A stretch of 64,000 bases of DNA from Caldithrix abyssi DSM 13497. GTDB taxonomy: Bacteria; Calditrichota; Calditrichia; Calditrichales; Calditrichaceae. The position numbers were made by a program, and so were the translations under genes. Below the pieces are notes generated by a model that was not told the origin of the DNA, searched no databases, and was given only the letters and a program-made list of their open reading frames with translations. How positions within the stretch are numbered: the first letter of the stretch is position 1; each line of letters begins with the position of its first letter. Shown piece by piece: positions 16,325 through 26,049 of this stretch. The stretch covers positions 2,044,501 through 2,108,500 of the forward strand of contig NZ_CP018099.1 in NCBI RefSeq assembly GCF_001886815.1. Reading direction: 5' to 3'.

Positions 16325-19300
16325 ATGAAAAACAAAGGACTGTACCATAAACAGTTTGAGCACGACGCCTGTGGACTGGGCTTTATTGTCAACATCAACG
16401 GCGCCAGAGAGCACGCCATTATCGATCATGCCATCACCATCCTGAACAATCTTGAACATCGAGGCGCGGTGGGCGGCGATGCCAAATCGGGCGACGGAGC
16501 GGGCATGATGCTTCAGATTCCGCACAAGTTTTTTCAAAAAGCGCTTGATTTTTCTCTGCCGCAGGCGGGCTCTTATGGCGTGGGTTTTTTATTTTTACCC
16601 CGCAATGAGACCGAAAAAGCTCGCAAAATGGTGCGCGCTATGGTTCGTAAAGAGGGCGGTCGGTTGCTCGGCTGGCGCCAGGTGCCGGTGAATCCCGATG
16701 CTCTGGGCGCCTTTGCCCGAAAATCTATGCCCACTTTCTGGCAGATTTTTGTCCGCTTTAAAAATCTTGTTGGGCAGCAGCTGGAACGCAAGTTGTACAT
16801 TCTAAGAAAAACGCTGGAGAGCGAGGCGCAAACAAACCACTGGACGATGGACGATTTTTACGTTGTTTCGCTCTCTGCCCGAACCATAGTTTACAAAGGC
16901 ATGTTTGTTTCGCTGCAATTCCAGAATTTTTACCCGGATTTGACTGATCCCGATTTTGAATCGGCCCTGGCCATGGTGCATCAGCGCTACAGCACCAACA
17001 CCTTTCCTTCCTGGCCGCTGGCCCAGCCGTTCCGCTTCATCGCGCATAACGGCGAAATTAACACCTTACGCGGCAATATTAACAAAATTAAGGATCGCGA
17101 GTACACTTTGTCTTCGCCGTTGTTTGGCCAGGAGATCGAAAAGATTTTCCCCATTGTCAATCCAGAGGCCAGCGATTCCGCCTGTTTTGACAACGTGTTC
17201 GAGTTGCTGGTGCAGGGCGGACGCAGCATGGAGCACGCCATGATGATGATGGTGCCCGAGGCTTTTGGTCTGCAATTTCACATGAGTCAGGACCTGCGCG
17301 CTTTTTATGAGTACCACATGACCATCATGGATCCATGGGACGGCCCGGCAGCATTGATTTTTAGCGATGGCGTAAAGATCGGCGCCTATCTCGATCGCAA
17401 CGGTTTGCGTCCGGGTCGCTACACCATCACACGCAGCGGGCGCATGATTCTGGCCTCCGAAAGCGGTGTGCTGCCCGTCGATCCGCAGGATGTGCGCGAA
17501 AAGGGCAGGCTGATGCCAGGCAAAATGATTTTAGTTGATACGCAGCGCCAGCGCGTGATTAAGGACAAAGAGATTAAAGCATCGGTTTCGCGCTGGAAGC
17601 CCTATCGGCGCTGGCTGGCGGAAAATAAAATCGAACTAAAGGGCATGTTTCAAATTCCTTACCGCATGCGCTTGAACAAGGCTCACCTGGCCGAACGACA
17701 GAAAGTCTTTGGGTACACCCTGGAAGATGTGCGCATGATTATATTGCCCATGGCGCAAAACGCCCAGGAAGCGGTGGGCAGTATGGGCAACGATGCCGCA
17801 CTGGCCGTACTTTCCGAAAAACCGCAACTGTTGTACAACTATTTCAAACAGCGTTTTGCACAGGTCACCAATCCGCCCATTGATCCCTATCGCGAGAATC
17901 TCATCATGTCGCTTTCCAGTTGGGTGGGCCGGCAGCGCAATCTGTTAGAAGAAACGCCCGAACATTGCCGCCAGCTTAAATTGCCCCATCCGGTTTTAAC
18001 CAATGAAGATATCGAGCGCTTACGCGGCGTGAATATTAAGGGGCTTAAGGTGGGAACTGTGCCCATGTTGTTCGAAGCGCGCGAAGGCGCTCTGGAAAAT
18101 GGGCTGGAACGACTGTGCGCGGCCGTTCAAAAGAAGGTGGACGCCGGATATTCGTTAATCATTTTAAGCGATCGCGACATCGATGAACAACAGGCGCCCA
18201 TTCCGGCCTTGCTGGCCACTTCTGTTGTCCACCACCACCTGGTTCGCCGGAACAAACGGCATTTGACGGCGCTAATCCTGGAAACCGGCGAGGCGCGCGA
18301 AGTGCATCACTTTGCCACGTTAATTTCCTTTGGCGCCAGCGGGATCAATCCTTATCTGGTTTTTGAAACCATTCACGATTTAAAATCCAGAGGCAAGCTG
18401 GCTTCGGATTTAAACCTGGATCTGGCCAGCATGAACTTTATTGCGGCCATCAATAAGGGGTTGTTGAAGGTGATGTCCAAAATGGGCATTTCGACCCTGC
18501 GCAGCTACCGCCACGCCGAAACGTTCGAGGCCATTGGTCTTTCCGCGGACTTTGTGCAGCGCTATTTTCCCAACACCCATTCGCCCATCGGCGGCATTGG
18601 TCTGAAAACCGTCGAAAAAGAGACGCTGGAACGGCATCGCCTGGCCTTTGAAAAACAGACAGAGAGCGGCGTTCGCCCGCTGCCTTCCGGCGGTCAGTAC
18701 CACTATCGCAGGCAGGGCGAAAAACATCTGATTACCCCGGAGATTGTGGTTCATTTACAACGCGCCGTTCGCCAGGGCGATTACCATCTGTTTAAACAAT
18801 ATTCGGCGCTGGTAGATGAACACAGTCGCAAGCTGTGCACCTTACGCGGTTTGTTCAAAATTAAAAAACCGACGCCCGTACCTCTGAATGAGGTGGAACC
18901 GGTTGAATCGATTGTGAAGCGCTTTGTTACCTCGGCCATGTCTTTTGGTTCCATTAGCAAAGAAGCTCACGAGACTCTGGCGCTGGCCATGAACCGGCTG
19001 GGGGCAAAAAGCAATTCCGGCGAGGGCGGAGAAGACGAGAGTCGCTTTCTCCCTTTGCCCAATGGCGATTCATTAAACAGCAAGATTAAACAGGTGGCAT
19101 CGGGACGGTTTGGCGTGAACATCAACTACCTGGTGCATGCCGAAGAAATACAGATAAAAATTGCCCAGGGCGCCAAACCGGGCGAGGGCGGACAGCTGCC
19201 GGGCTTCAAGGTCGATTCGGTGATCGCCAGAGTGCGCCATTCCACGCCCGGGGTGATGCTCATCTCTCCGCCGCCGCATCACGATATTTACTCTATCGAA

Positions 19301-20839
19301 GACCTGGCGCAGTTGATTTCCGATTTAAAGCACGCTAACCGTCGGGCGCGTATTTCGGTCAAACTGGTGTCGGAGTTAGGTATCGGTACGGTGGCAGCCG
19401 GCGTGGCCAAGGCCAGAGCCGACATGGTGCTGATTAGCGGACACGACGGCGGAACCGGCGCCTCACCCTGGTCTTCCATTAAACACGCCGGTTCGGCCTG
19501 GGAAATTGGCCTGGCCGAAACGCATCAGGTGCTTAAACAAAACGCCCTGCGCGATCGCATCAGCGTACAGGTGGACGGTCAATTGCGTACCGGCCGCGAT
19601 ATTATTATCGCCGCTTTGCTGGGCGCCGAAGAGTTCGGCTTTGGCACCGTGGCGCTGATGAGCCTGGGCTGTGTGATGATGCGTAAATGTCATCTGAACA
19701 CCTGTCCGGTGGGCGTGGCCACCCAGGATGAACGGTTGCGCAAACGGTTTACCGGTCGCCCGGAGCATGTGATGAATTTGATGCGCTTTCTGGCGCAGGA
19801 AGTGCGCGAACACCTGGCTGAAATGGGGTTCCGCTCTCTGACGGAGATTGTCGGCAGAAGCGATTTGCTGGAGGTGGATCAGGCTCTGCACCATTTTAAA
19901 AGTAAAGGACTGGATTTTAGTCCGTTGTTTGCGGACGGTCTGGCCGCTACCGCCGCTTCCAACTGTGCTGTCCGTCAGCAGGAACACGATTTCAGCCGTA
20001 CGCTGGATTTCAATCTGCTACCCAATTTGCAAAAAGCCATCGAAAAACAACAGCCGGTGGAACTAACCGCTCCCATTTTTAATTTTAATCGCACGGTGGG
20101 AACGATTATCAGTTCGGAAATTGCCACAAAGTATGGCTCACAGGGTCTGCCGGAAGACACCGTTACCATTCGCTTTAAAGGCTCGGCCGGGCAAAGTTTT
20201 GGCGCTTTTCTGGCGCACGGCGTAACCTTTTTTCTTGAAGGGGACGCCAACGACTACCTGGGCAAGGGCTTAAGCGGCGGCAAGATCATCATCCGGCCGC
20301 CTGAACGTTCGAACTTTTTACCGCAGAACAATGTGATTTGCGGAAATGTGGCTCTGTTCGGCGCCACCGCCGGCGAAGTGTACATCAACGGCGTGGCCGG
20401 CGAACGCTTTGCCGTGCGCAACAGCGGCGCGCTGGCCGTTGTGGAAGGCGTGGGCGATCACGGCTGCGAATACATGACCGGCGGCAGGGTGATTGTGCTG
20501 GGAGGCACGGGCGTTAATTTCGCGGCCGGCATGAGCGGCGGCATTGCCTACGTGCTCGATGAAAATCAATTGTTTGATACGCGTTGTAATCTGGAAATGG
20601 TGGACATCGAGCCGCTAAACGATGAGCAGGATGTCGCGTTTTTAAAAAGTTGTATCGAAAAGCACCATGCGTACACAGCAAGCCCGCTGGCCGCAGAGAT
20701 TCTTGCGCAATGGGAAGATTTTTTGCCGTCGTTTGTTAAAGTGATGCCCATCGACTACCGCAAAGCGCTGGAACGATTAAAAGAAAGCCAGTTTAGCGAG
20801 GACGGCGCCGTTAAAGTTACAGAGGAGGTGTTTGGTTAA
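16325..20839 (+). CDS. gltB: Glutamate synthase (NADPH) large subunit
   Basis: The 1504-residue GOGAT alpha subunit, which makes two glutamates from glutamine and 2-oxoglutarate. After a 15-residue propeptide, Cys16 (HDAC|GLGF) would become the N-terminal nucleophile of the class II amidotransferase domain (about 16-430). The central domain and the FMN-binding synthase domain (about 830-1200) follow; the latter includes KPGEGGQLPGFKV, SPPPHHDIYSIEDL and ISGHDGGTGASP. The 3Fe-4S cysteines are in CVMMRKCHLNTC. The C-terminal beta-helix GXGXG domain (GKGLSGGKIII, GERFAVRNSGA, GMSGGIAYV) closes it. It overlaps gltD by one base. Confidence 0.97.
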   Translation: MKNKGLYHKQFEHDACGLGFIVNINGAREHAIIDHAITILNNLEHRGAVGGDAKSGDGAGMMLQIPHKFFQKALDFSLPQAGSYGVGFLFLPRNETEKARKMVRAMVRKEGGRLLGWRQVPVNPDALGAFARKSMPTFWQIFVRFKNLVGQQLERKLYILRKTLESEAQTNHWTMDDFYVVSLSARTIVYKGMFVSLQFQNFYPDLTDPDFESALAMVHQRYSTNTFPSWPLAQPFRFIAHNGEINTLRGNINKIKDREYTLSSPLFGQEIEKIFPIVNPEASDSACFDNVFELLVQGGRSMEHAMMMMVPEAFGLQFHMSQDLRAFYEYHMTIMDPWDGPAALIFSDGVKIGAYLDRNGLRPGRYTITRSGRMILASESGVLPVDPQDVREKGRLMPGKMILVDTQRQRVIKDKEIKASVSRWKPYRRWLAENKIELKGMFQIPYRMRLNKAHLAERQKVFGYTLEDVRMIILPMAQNAQEAVGSMGNDAALAVLSEKPQLLYNYFKQRFAQVTNPPIDPYRENLIMSLSSWVGRQRNLLEETPEHCRQLKLPHPVLTNEDIERLRGVNIKGLKVGTVPMLFEAREGALENGLERLCAAVQKKVDAGYSLIILSDRDIDEQQAPIPALLATSVVHHHLVRRNKRHLTALILETGEAREVHHFATLISFGASGINPYLVFETIHDLKSRGKLASDLNLDLASMNFIAAINKGLLKVMSKMGISTLRSYRHAETFEAIGLSADFVQRYFPNTHSPIGGIGLKTVEKETLERHRLAFEKQTESGVRPLPSGGQYHYRRQGEKHLITPEIVVHLQRAVRQGDYHLFKQYSALVDEHSRKLCTLRGLFKIKKPTPVPLNEVEPVESIVKRFVTSAMSFGSISKEAHETLALAMNRLGAKSNSGEGGEDESRFLPLPNGDSLNSKIKQVASGRFGVNINYLVHAEEIQIKIAQGAKPGEGGQLPGFKVDSVIARVRHSTPGVMLISPPPHHDIYSIEDLAQLISDLKHANRRARISVKLVSELGIGTVAAGVAKARADMVLISGHDGGTGASPWSSIKHAGSAWEIGLAETHQVLKQNALRDRISVQVDGQLRTGRDIIIAALLGAEEFGFGTVALMSLGCVMMRKCHLNTCPVGVATQDERLRKRFTGRPEHVMNLMRFLAQEVREHLAEMGFRSLTEIVGRSDLLEVDQALHHFKSKGLDFSPLFADGLAATAASNCAVRQQEHDFSRTLDFNLLPNLQKAIEKQQPVELTAPIFNFNRTVGTIISSEIATKYGSQGLPEDTVTIRFKGSAGQSFGAFLAHGVTFFLEGDANDYLGKGLSGGKIIIRPPERSNFLPQNNVICGNVALFGATAGEVYINGVAGERFAVRNSGALAVVEGVGDHGCEYMTGGRVIVLGGTGVNFAAGMSGGIAYVLDENQLFDTRCNLEMVDIEPLNDEQDVAFLKSCIEKHHAYTASPLAAEILAQWEDFLPSFVKVMPIDYRKALERLKESQFSEDGAVKVTEEVFG

Positions 20840-22254
20840 TGGGGAAACCAACAGGATTTTTAGAATACACACGCAAAACCTATTCCGAACAACCGGTAAA
20901 AGAGCGCATTAAGCATTTTAAAGAATTCATCATATTGCCGGAAGAGGCAGAGCTGAAAAAACAGGCCGCCCGTTGCATGGATTGCGGCATTCCGTTTTGC
21001 CACTCATCTTACGGATGTCCGGTGGAAAATTTAATCCCGGAATGGAACGATCTACTTTACCGCGATCAATGGCAGGAAGCGTACGAACGCCTGGAGTTAA
21101 CCAATAATTTTCCGGAAATAACCGGACGCGTTTGTCCTGCTCCGTGCGAAACGGCCTGCACATTGAGCATTAACGACAGTCCGGTGACCATTAAACAGAT
21201 CGAATGGGCCATTGCAGAGCGAGCCTTTGCCGAAGGTTGGGTAACTCCCCGGCCGCCGCGCAGGTTAAGCGGCAAAAAAGTGGCCATCGTCGGTTCGGGC
21301 CCGGCCGGTCTGGCCGCCGCTCAGCAATTGCGCCGCGCCGGACACGAAGTGACGGTTTACGAAAAAGCGCCAAAGATGGGCGGTTTACTGCGCTACGGTA
21401 TTCCCGATTTTAAACTGGAAAAACACATTCTGGATCGGCGCCTGGCGCAAATGGAAGCGGAAGGCGTGCGTTTTGAGAATAATACGGAAATTGGCGTGGA
21501 TATTTCGGCCCGCTACTTGCTAAAGTCATTCGATGCAATTTTAATCGCCGTCGGCGCCGGCCAACCTCGCGAACTGGAAGTGGAAGGGCGTCAACTCAAA
21601 GGCGTTCACTTTGCCATGGAATATTTAACGCAGTCCAATCTGGCGGTGGACGGCCTGCGCGCCAGAGAGCAATGCATCCGGGCAGATGGAAAGACGGTGC
21701 TGGTTTTGGGCGGCGGAGACACCGGCTCCGATTGTGTGGGTACGGCCATCCGCCAGGGAGCAAAAAAAGTTTACCAGTTCGAAATTTTGCCCCGGCCTGC
21801 GGAATGGAAGGAGAGCTGGAATCTCGACTGGCCGCGCTGGCCCAATATTTTACGCACCTCTTCTTCGCAGCGCGAGGGTTGCGAACGCCAGTGGAACATT
21901 TTAACGCGAAAATTTGAAGGTCGCAACGGCCGCGTGTACCGGGCGCATTTTAGCCGCATCGAATGGTCGGGCCAGCCGCCCGTTTACAAGGAAATTCCCG
22001 GCAGCGCGTTCAGCTTACAGGTGGACCTGGTGTTGTTGGCGCTGGGCTTTTTGCACGTACAACATGGACCGTTAATCAAAGACCTGGAACTGGCGCTGGA
22101 TGAGCGGGGCAACATACTTACCAACGGAGATTATGCCACATCAAGAGCGGGCGTGTTTGCGGCAGGCGATGCCAGCGCCGGCGCTTCTCTGGTGGTGCGT
22201 GCTATTTTCCACGGCCGCCAGGCTGCGGAAATGATCCACGCTTATTTAAAATAA
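20839..22254 (+). CDS. gltD: Glutamate synthase (NADPH) small subunit
   Basis: The 471-residue beta subunit, which passes electrons from NADPH through FAD and 4Fe-4S clusters to GltB. The N-terminal cluster cysteines are seen in CMDCGIPFCHSSYGCPVENLIPEW and CPAPCETACTL. The FAD-binding Rossmann motif is VAIVGSGPAGLAAAQQL, and the NADPH motif is VLVLGGGDTGSDCVGTAIR. The C-terminal GVFAAGDASAGASLVVRAI is typical. The start lies on the last base of the gltB stop, so the subunits are co-translated. Confidence 0.97.
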   Translation: MGKPTGFLEYTRKTYSEQPVKERIKHFKEFIILPEEAELKKQAARCMDCGIPFCHSSYGCPVENLIPEWNDLLYRDQWQEAYERLELTNNFPEITGRVCPAPCETACTLSINDSPVTIKQIEWAIAERAFAEGWVTPRPPRRLSGKKVAIVGSGPAGLAAAQQLRRAGHEVTVYEKAPKMGGLLRYGIPDFKLEKHILDRRLAQMEAEGVRFENNTEIGVDISARYLLKSFDAILIAVGAGQPRELEVEGRQLKGVHFAMEYLTQSNLAVDGLRAREQCIRADGKTVLVLGGGDTGSDCVGTAIRQGAKKVYQFEILPRPAEWKESWNLDWPRWPNILRTSSSQREGCERQWNILTRKFEGRNGRVYRAHFSRIEWSGQPPVYKEIPGSAFSLQVDLVLLALGFLHVQHGPLIKDLELALDERGNILTNGDYATSRAGVFAAGDASAGASLVVRAIFHGRQAAEMIHAYLK

Positions 22255-22460
22255 AAACGTATGAGTAAACGCGGTTAGAGGCCAGTACCGAAAAACACAA
22301 AAACCCGTACGACCATGGACCAAATAAATTTTTTGGGCGCTGGTGAAAGGGAAGAGAGCGGACAGCGATGATTAAGTATTTTGTTAGCAACGTTTTTAGA
22401 AGCAGGTTAAAAACGAGTTGGAAATGCAAGTAAGTTTGAAAGCAAACAAAGAGGAGCGTT

Positions 22461-23282
22461 ATGTCCAGAAATAAAACAATTGCCATCATTGGCGTGGGCA
22501 ATCTTGGCGGAGCCATTGCCAGAGGCTTAAAAGATTCGGGAGAGTACAGGCCGCAAAACATTATTTTAACGCGACGCCATATCGATCGAATAGCCGAATT
22601 TGGCGAGGCTGGTTTTAAAATCGAAAAAGACAACTTAAAGGCCGCAGCCTGGGCCGATCTTTTGATCATTACGGTGGAACCCCAGCAGATGAACAGGTTG
22701 CTGGATGAGTTGGCGCCCGCCGTGGATGTGGATCGGCATGTCATAATTTCGTGTGTGACGGGCGTTTCGATCCGGCAGATAAAAGACCGTTTGCAAAAAG
22801 AGGCTACCGTGGTGCGCGCCATGCCCAATACCGGTGTGGCCGTGCGAGAATCCATGACCTGTCTGGCTACAGAAGGCATGAACGGTCCGGCCTTGCGCAT
22901 GGCTGAGGAGATCTTTTCCACCGTCGGCAAAACACTGATTATTGATGAAGAGCAGATGGCTGCCGCCACGGCGCTGGGCGCCTGCGGCGTGGCTTTCTTT
23001 CTGCGCGCCATTCGCGCCGCTTCGCAGGGCGGCATTGAAATCGGCTTTCCGGCGGACAAGGCCATGTTGATTGCCGCGCAAACATCGCTGGGCGCGGCGC
23101 GTCTGTTACTGGAAAATCAAACACATCCCGAAGCGGAAATCGATCGCGTGACCACGCCCCGCGGCGTCACCATTTCCGGATTGAATACCATGGAGCACCA
23201 GGGCTTTAGTTCGGCGATGATTAAGGGCATTGTCACCTCCTGGGAAAAAGCCTTCCGATTGTACAGGGAAGATAAGGATTGA
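22461..23282 (+). CDS. proC: Pyrroline-5-carboxylate reductase
   Basis: The 273-residue NAD(P)H enzyme for the last step of proline synthesis. The N-terminal dinucleotide motif is IAIIGVGNLGGAIARGL. VVRAMPNTGVAVRESMTCL is the conserved substrate/cofactor segment. The C-terminal dimer domain carries ALGACGVAFFLRAIRAA and the signature block TTPRGVTISGLNTMEHQGFSSAM, where most ProC have TPGGTT. AGAGGAGCG precedes the ATG. It follows gltD after 206 bp without a visible terminator and ends at a shared bidirectional terminator. Confidence 0.94.
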   Translation: MSRNKTIAIIGVGNLGGAIARGLKDSGEYRPQNIILTRRHIDRIAEFGEAGFKIEKDNLKAAAWADLLIITVEPQQMNRLLDELAPAVDVDRHVIISCVTGVSIRQIKDRLQKEATVVRAMPNTGVAVRESMTCLATEGMNGPALRMAEEIFSTVGKTLIIDEEQMAAATALGACGVAFFLRAIRAASQGGIEIGFPADKAMLIAAQTSLGAARLLLENQTHPEAEIDRVTTPRGVTISGLNTMEHQGFSSAMIKGIVTSWEKAFRLYREDKD

Positions 23283-23414
23283 TATTGTTACTTCCGCCTG
23301 CGGCCGCAAGCTGGAATGCCGGGTTTATGTTAGCTGTTTTCGGTAAGAATGGGAATACGTTTCGGGCGTGAGCATTGTGTTTGTAGTGCTGGGGCCGAGG
23401 TTTTGGGCAAAAAA

Positions 23415-23438
23415 AAAGCCCTGCCGAAGCAGGGCTTT
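23415..23438. terminator. Bidirectional terminator between proC and RRM gene
   Basis: AAAGCCCTGC (23415-23424) pairs with GCAGGGCTTT (23429-23438) around CGAA. A run of A on the left and T-rich sequence on the right let it serve both the plus-strand proC and the minus-strand RRM gene. Confidence 0.85.
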
Positions 23439-23452
23439 GAGATTTTCAGTTA

Positions 23453-23746
23453 TTACCAGGAACGTTGATTGCGATTCCCGAAACTGCGGTTATCTGACCG
23501 TTCGGTGCGTGGACGAGCTTTATTGACCACCAGGGTGCGTCCGCCCAGTTCGGTGTTGTTAATATTGTCGATGGCGTTCTGCGCTTCTTCTTCAGATTCC
23601 ATCGTTACAAAACCAAAGCCACGTAATTCACCGGTGTACCGATCACGAAGTAATTTAACTTCTGATACGCTGCCATACTCTTCGAACAACTCACGAATCG
23701 GTTGTTCTTCGCTGTTTCTGGGAATGTTCCCTACATAGATATTCAC
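23453..23746 (-). CDS. RRM-domain RNA-binding protein
   Basis: A 97-residue single RNA recognition motif protein. RNP2 is IYVGNI at residues 3-8 and RNP1 is RGFGFVTM near 42-49, followed by a short Arg/Asn/Ser-rich tail (RSDNRSFGNRNQRSW). Such proteins in cyanobacteria and Bacteroidetes bind RNA and often respond to cold. The start has the AAGGAG site on the minus strand. About 250 bp of AT-rich sequence upstream contains no other gene and may be a long regulatory leader, as in cold-shock genes; that is inference. Confidence 0.92.
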   Translation of the reverse strand: MNIYVGNIPRNSEEQPIRELFEEYGSVSEVKLLRDRYTGELRGFGFVTMESEEEAQNAIDNINNTELGGRTLVVNKARPRTERSDNRSFGNRNQRSW

Positions 23747-24025
23747 TATGAAACTCCTTAAAAAATAAATAAAAAAATTAACTTAGAAATTCGAAACTGC
23801 CAACAAGGGGTTAACTCTGAAGAGAAGAAAATTCTTGTCTGAAGGTCAAACTCAGGTTGGTCTGACGAATTAACTGAAGTTAAGATACGGCATAAAATGC
23901 ACAAAACCAAATAAATTATTTAACGACTGTAAATTTTCTCTAAAGGCCAATGAATATTAAGCAAAATACACGGCGTTTAATATATTTTATGCCTGTTATT
24001 CTGAACGGAGCGAAGTCGGGGGAGG
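23747..24025 (-). other. AT-rich upstream region of the RRM gene
   Basis: No gene is seen. It is AT-rich with runs of A and T and probably holds the promoter and a long 5' leader of the RRM gene on the minus strand. I cannot place promoter boxes with confidence. Confidence 0.35.
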
Positions 24026-24560
24026 GATTCACAATCCAACGGTTGCTTCGGCTACGCTCAGCAACCGCACTCCCGCTCTCTGAGTGAAGTCGAAGGCTTG
24101 CCCTGAGCGAAGTCGAAGGGGGGAGGAATCACAATCCAACGGTTGCTTCGGCTACGCTCAGCAACCGTATCCTCGCTCCCTGAGCGAAGCCGAAGGGAGC
24201 GCAGTCGAAGGACTGCCCTGAGCGCAGTCGATGGGGGAGAATTCACAATCCAACGGTTGCTTCGGCTACGCTCAGCAACCGTACTCCCGCTCCCTGAGCG
24301 AAGCCGAAGGCCTGCCCTGAGCGCAGTCGATGGGGGAGAATTCACAATCAACGGTTGCTTCGGCTACGCTCAGCAGCCGTACCCTCGCTCCCTGAGCGAA
24401 GCCGAAGGCCTGCCCTGAGCGCAGTCGATGGGGGAGAATTCACAATCAACGGTTGCTTCGGCTACGCTCAGCAGCCGTACCCTCGCTCCCTGAGCGAAGC
24501 CGAAGGGAGCGCAGACGAAGGCCTGCCCTGAGCGCAGTCGAAGGGTGGGCGTGATTAAGC
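24026..24560. repeat. Tandem array of a ~100-bp hairpin-rich repeat, five copies
   Basis: Five units start with TTCACAATC(C)AACGG. Their ACGGTTGC cores begin at 24039, 24139, 24253, 24351 and 24449, with periods of 100, 114, 98 and 98 bp. Each holds the inverted repeat CGGTTGCT/AGCAACCG (AGCAGCCG in the last two copies) and further short palindromes of the type CCCTGAGCGAAG. The array ends in GTGATTAAG followed by AAGAAACCGCT. There are no unique spacers. Apparent reading frames through it are repeat-derived and not genes. Confidence 0.85.
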
Positions 24561-24614
24561 TCAAGAAACCGCTTGTTTCGATGCGCAGCGATGAAGCGGC
24601 GCTACTCAGCCACC

Positions 24615-25748
24615 TTAAAGTCCCTCTGCAGCCATTCGCGAAAAGGACAGCGCCGCTGCATTATCGCTTAGTTTGTAATTGCTTTTGCCGGGATAAATCA
24701 CATAAAGATAATCCAGGTTCAAATCGTGCATGGCGCTTTTCATCGATTTAGTCAAAACCGGCGCATCCACAAATTTAAATTCTGCGCCGTAATGTTTTCC
24801 ACCTTCATGCCAAAGTAAATCCAGTTCGGCGCCAGCATGGGTCGCCCAGAAAAAATAGGATTGATCTTCTTTGCCCAGTAAGCGGCACAAAACGTTTAAA
24901 GCAAATCCTTCCCAGGAAGCGCCCAGTTTGGGATGAGCCATCAGTTGCTCCATGGTTTCAATGGACATTAACGCATGGAACAAGCCGGAGTCCTTGAAAT
25001 AAAGTTTGGGTCGTTTTACCAGCCGTTTTTTTAAATTAGCGTGCCAGGGCCACAGCGTCCGCAGCATAAATGTGTCTTCCAGAATTTCCACGTATTTCCG
25101 CACTGTTACATCCGAAATACCAAAAGAACGCCCGATTTCGGAGTAATTTAAAATCTGGCCGTGGTAATGGCTGAGCATCATCCAGAATCTTCGTAAGGTG
25201 CGTGCGGGAATTTGAATACCTAATTGGGGAATATCGCGTTCCAGGAAAGTGGAAATGTATTGCTGACGCCAGATAAAACTCTGTCGATCAGATTTTGCTA
25301 AGTATGACGGCGGCAGAGCGCCCCGCAGCCAGAGTTTTTTCCAATTTTCTATGCCCACGTCAGAGGGACGAAAGCCTTCCAGCTGAAAATAGGCAATTCT
25401 GCCAGCCAGCGATTCACCGCTTTGTTTTATGAGATTGCGCGAAGCGCTGCCCAAAATCAGATATTTTTGTTTAAGATAGGTATCTACCAGATGGCGCAGC
25501 ACCGGGAATAAATCCGGCTGCCGCTGGATTTCATCAATAACAATTAATCCCTGTAATTCATCCAACGTAATCAGAGGATGTTCCAACTGCGCCAGATGCT
25601 GTGGGTTTTCCAGATCAAAATAGTAATCCGCTTTAAACTGTTTTGCCAGAGTGGTTTTTCCACTCTGCCGCGGCCCGATAATAGCGGTAACCGGAAACTG
25701 ATCCAGAAGCTGTCGAACTCTTGTTCGATCAATGGGGCGGTCGATCAT
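24615..25748 (-). CDS. AAA ATPase with DUF4143 domain
   Basis: A 377-residue protein with an N-terminal AAA_14 ATPase (Walker A IGPRQSGKTT at about residues 24-33, Walker B LIVIDEIQ) and a C-terminal DUF4143 domain (GASWEGFALNVL then FFWATHAGAELDLLW, a PD-(D/E)XK-like core continuing AEFKF). In between, IGRSFGISDVTVRKYVEIL is a winged-helix-like segment. Proteins of this kind are very common, patchily spread and of unknown role; links to mobile elements and defence have been suggested. It stands alone between two arrays of the same repeat, with no operon partner. Confidence 0.9.
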   Translation of the reverse strand: MIDRPIDRTRVRQLLDQFPVTAIIGPRQSGKTTLAKQFKADYYFDLENPQHLAQLEHPLITLDELQGLIVIDEIQRQPDLFPVLRHLVDTYLKQKYLILGSASRNLIKQSGESLAGRIAYFQLEGFRPSDVGIENWKKLWLRGALPPSYLAKSDRQSFIWRQQYISTFLERDIPQLGIQIPARTLRRFWMMLSHYHGQILNYSEIGRSFGISDVTVRKYVEILEDTFMLRTLWPWHANLKKRLVKRPKLYFKDSGLFHALMSIETMEQLMAHPKLGASWEGFALNVLCRLLGKEDQSYFFWATHAGAELDLLWHEGGKHYGAEFKFVDAPVLTKSMKSAMHDLNLDYLYVIYPGKSNYKLSDNAAALSFSRMAAEGL

Positions 25749-26049
25749 TTTATCTTCTTTTTTTTAAGGAATTTAAGAAGTGTAAATTGAAAAATCAAAT
25801 AAAAGGTTTGAAATTTCAAGGAACAATGTGCTGAATTACTTGATTGCCATTATTAAAAATCATTTTAAACGCATCGTTTTACCATCATATTCTGCGTCTG
25901 GCATTGGCAATTTTATTATTCTTTTTTCATGAAATGGAACCTTCGCTCTGTTTGCGGTTCCCGCCTGCGGTTCCCGCTTGTGGTTCCCACCTGCGGCAGG
26001 ACTCAGAATGACACTCAGCATTTGCGCCCCTGAGCGAAGTAGAAGGGGG
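25749..26049. other. Intergenic region between DUF4143 gene and second repeat array
   Basis: AT-rich upstream sequence of the minus-strand ATPase gene, then degenerate short repeats (GCGGTTCCCGCCT, then GCGGTTCCCGCTT, 25958-25981) and ACTCAGAATGAC, a phrase that returns as ACTCAGAATGAT after the second array. No gene is seen. Confidence 0.5.

Noticed and set aside
22202-23065. 287-codon minus-strand reading frame
   Set aside because: It is the antisense shadow of proC, whose motifs are clear on the plus strand. The shadow has no recognisable domains.
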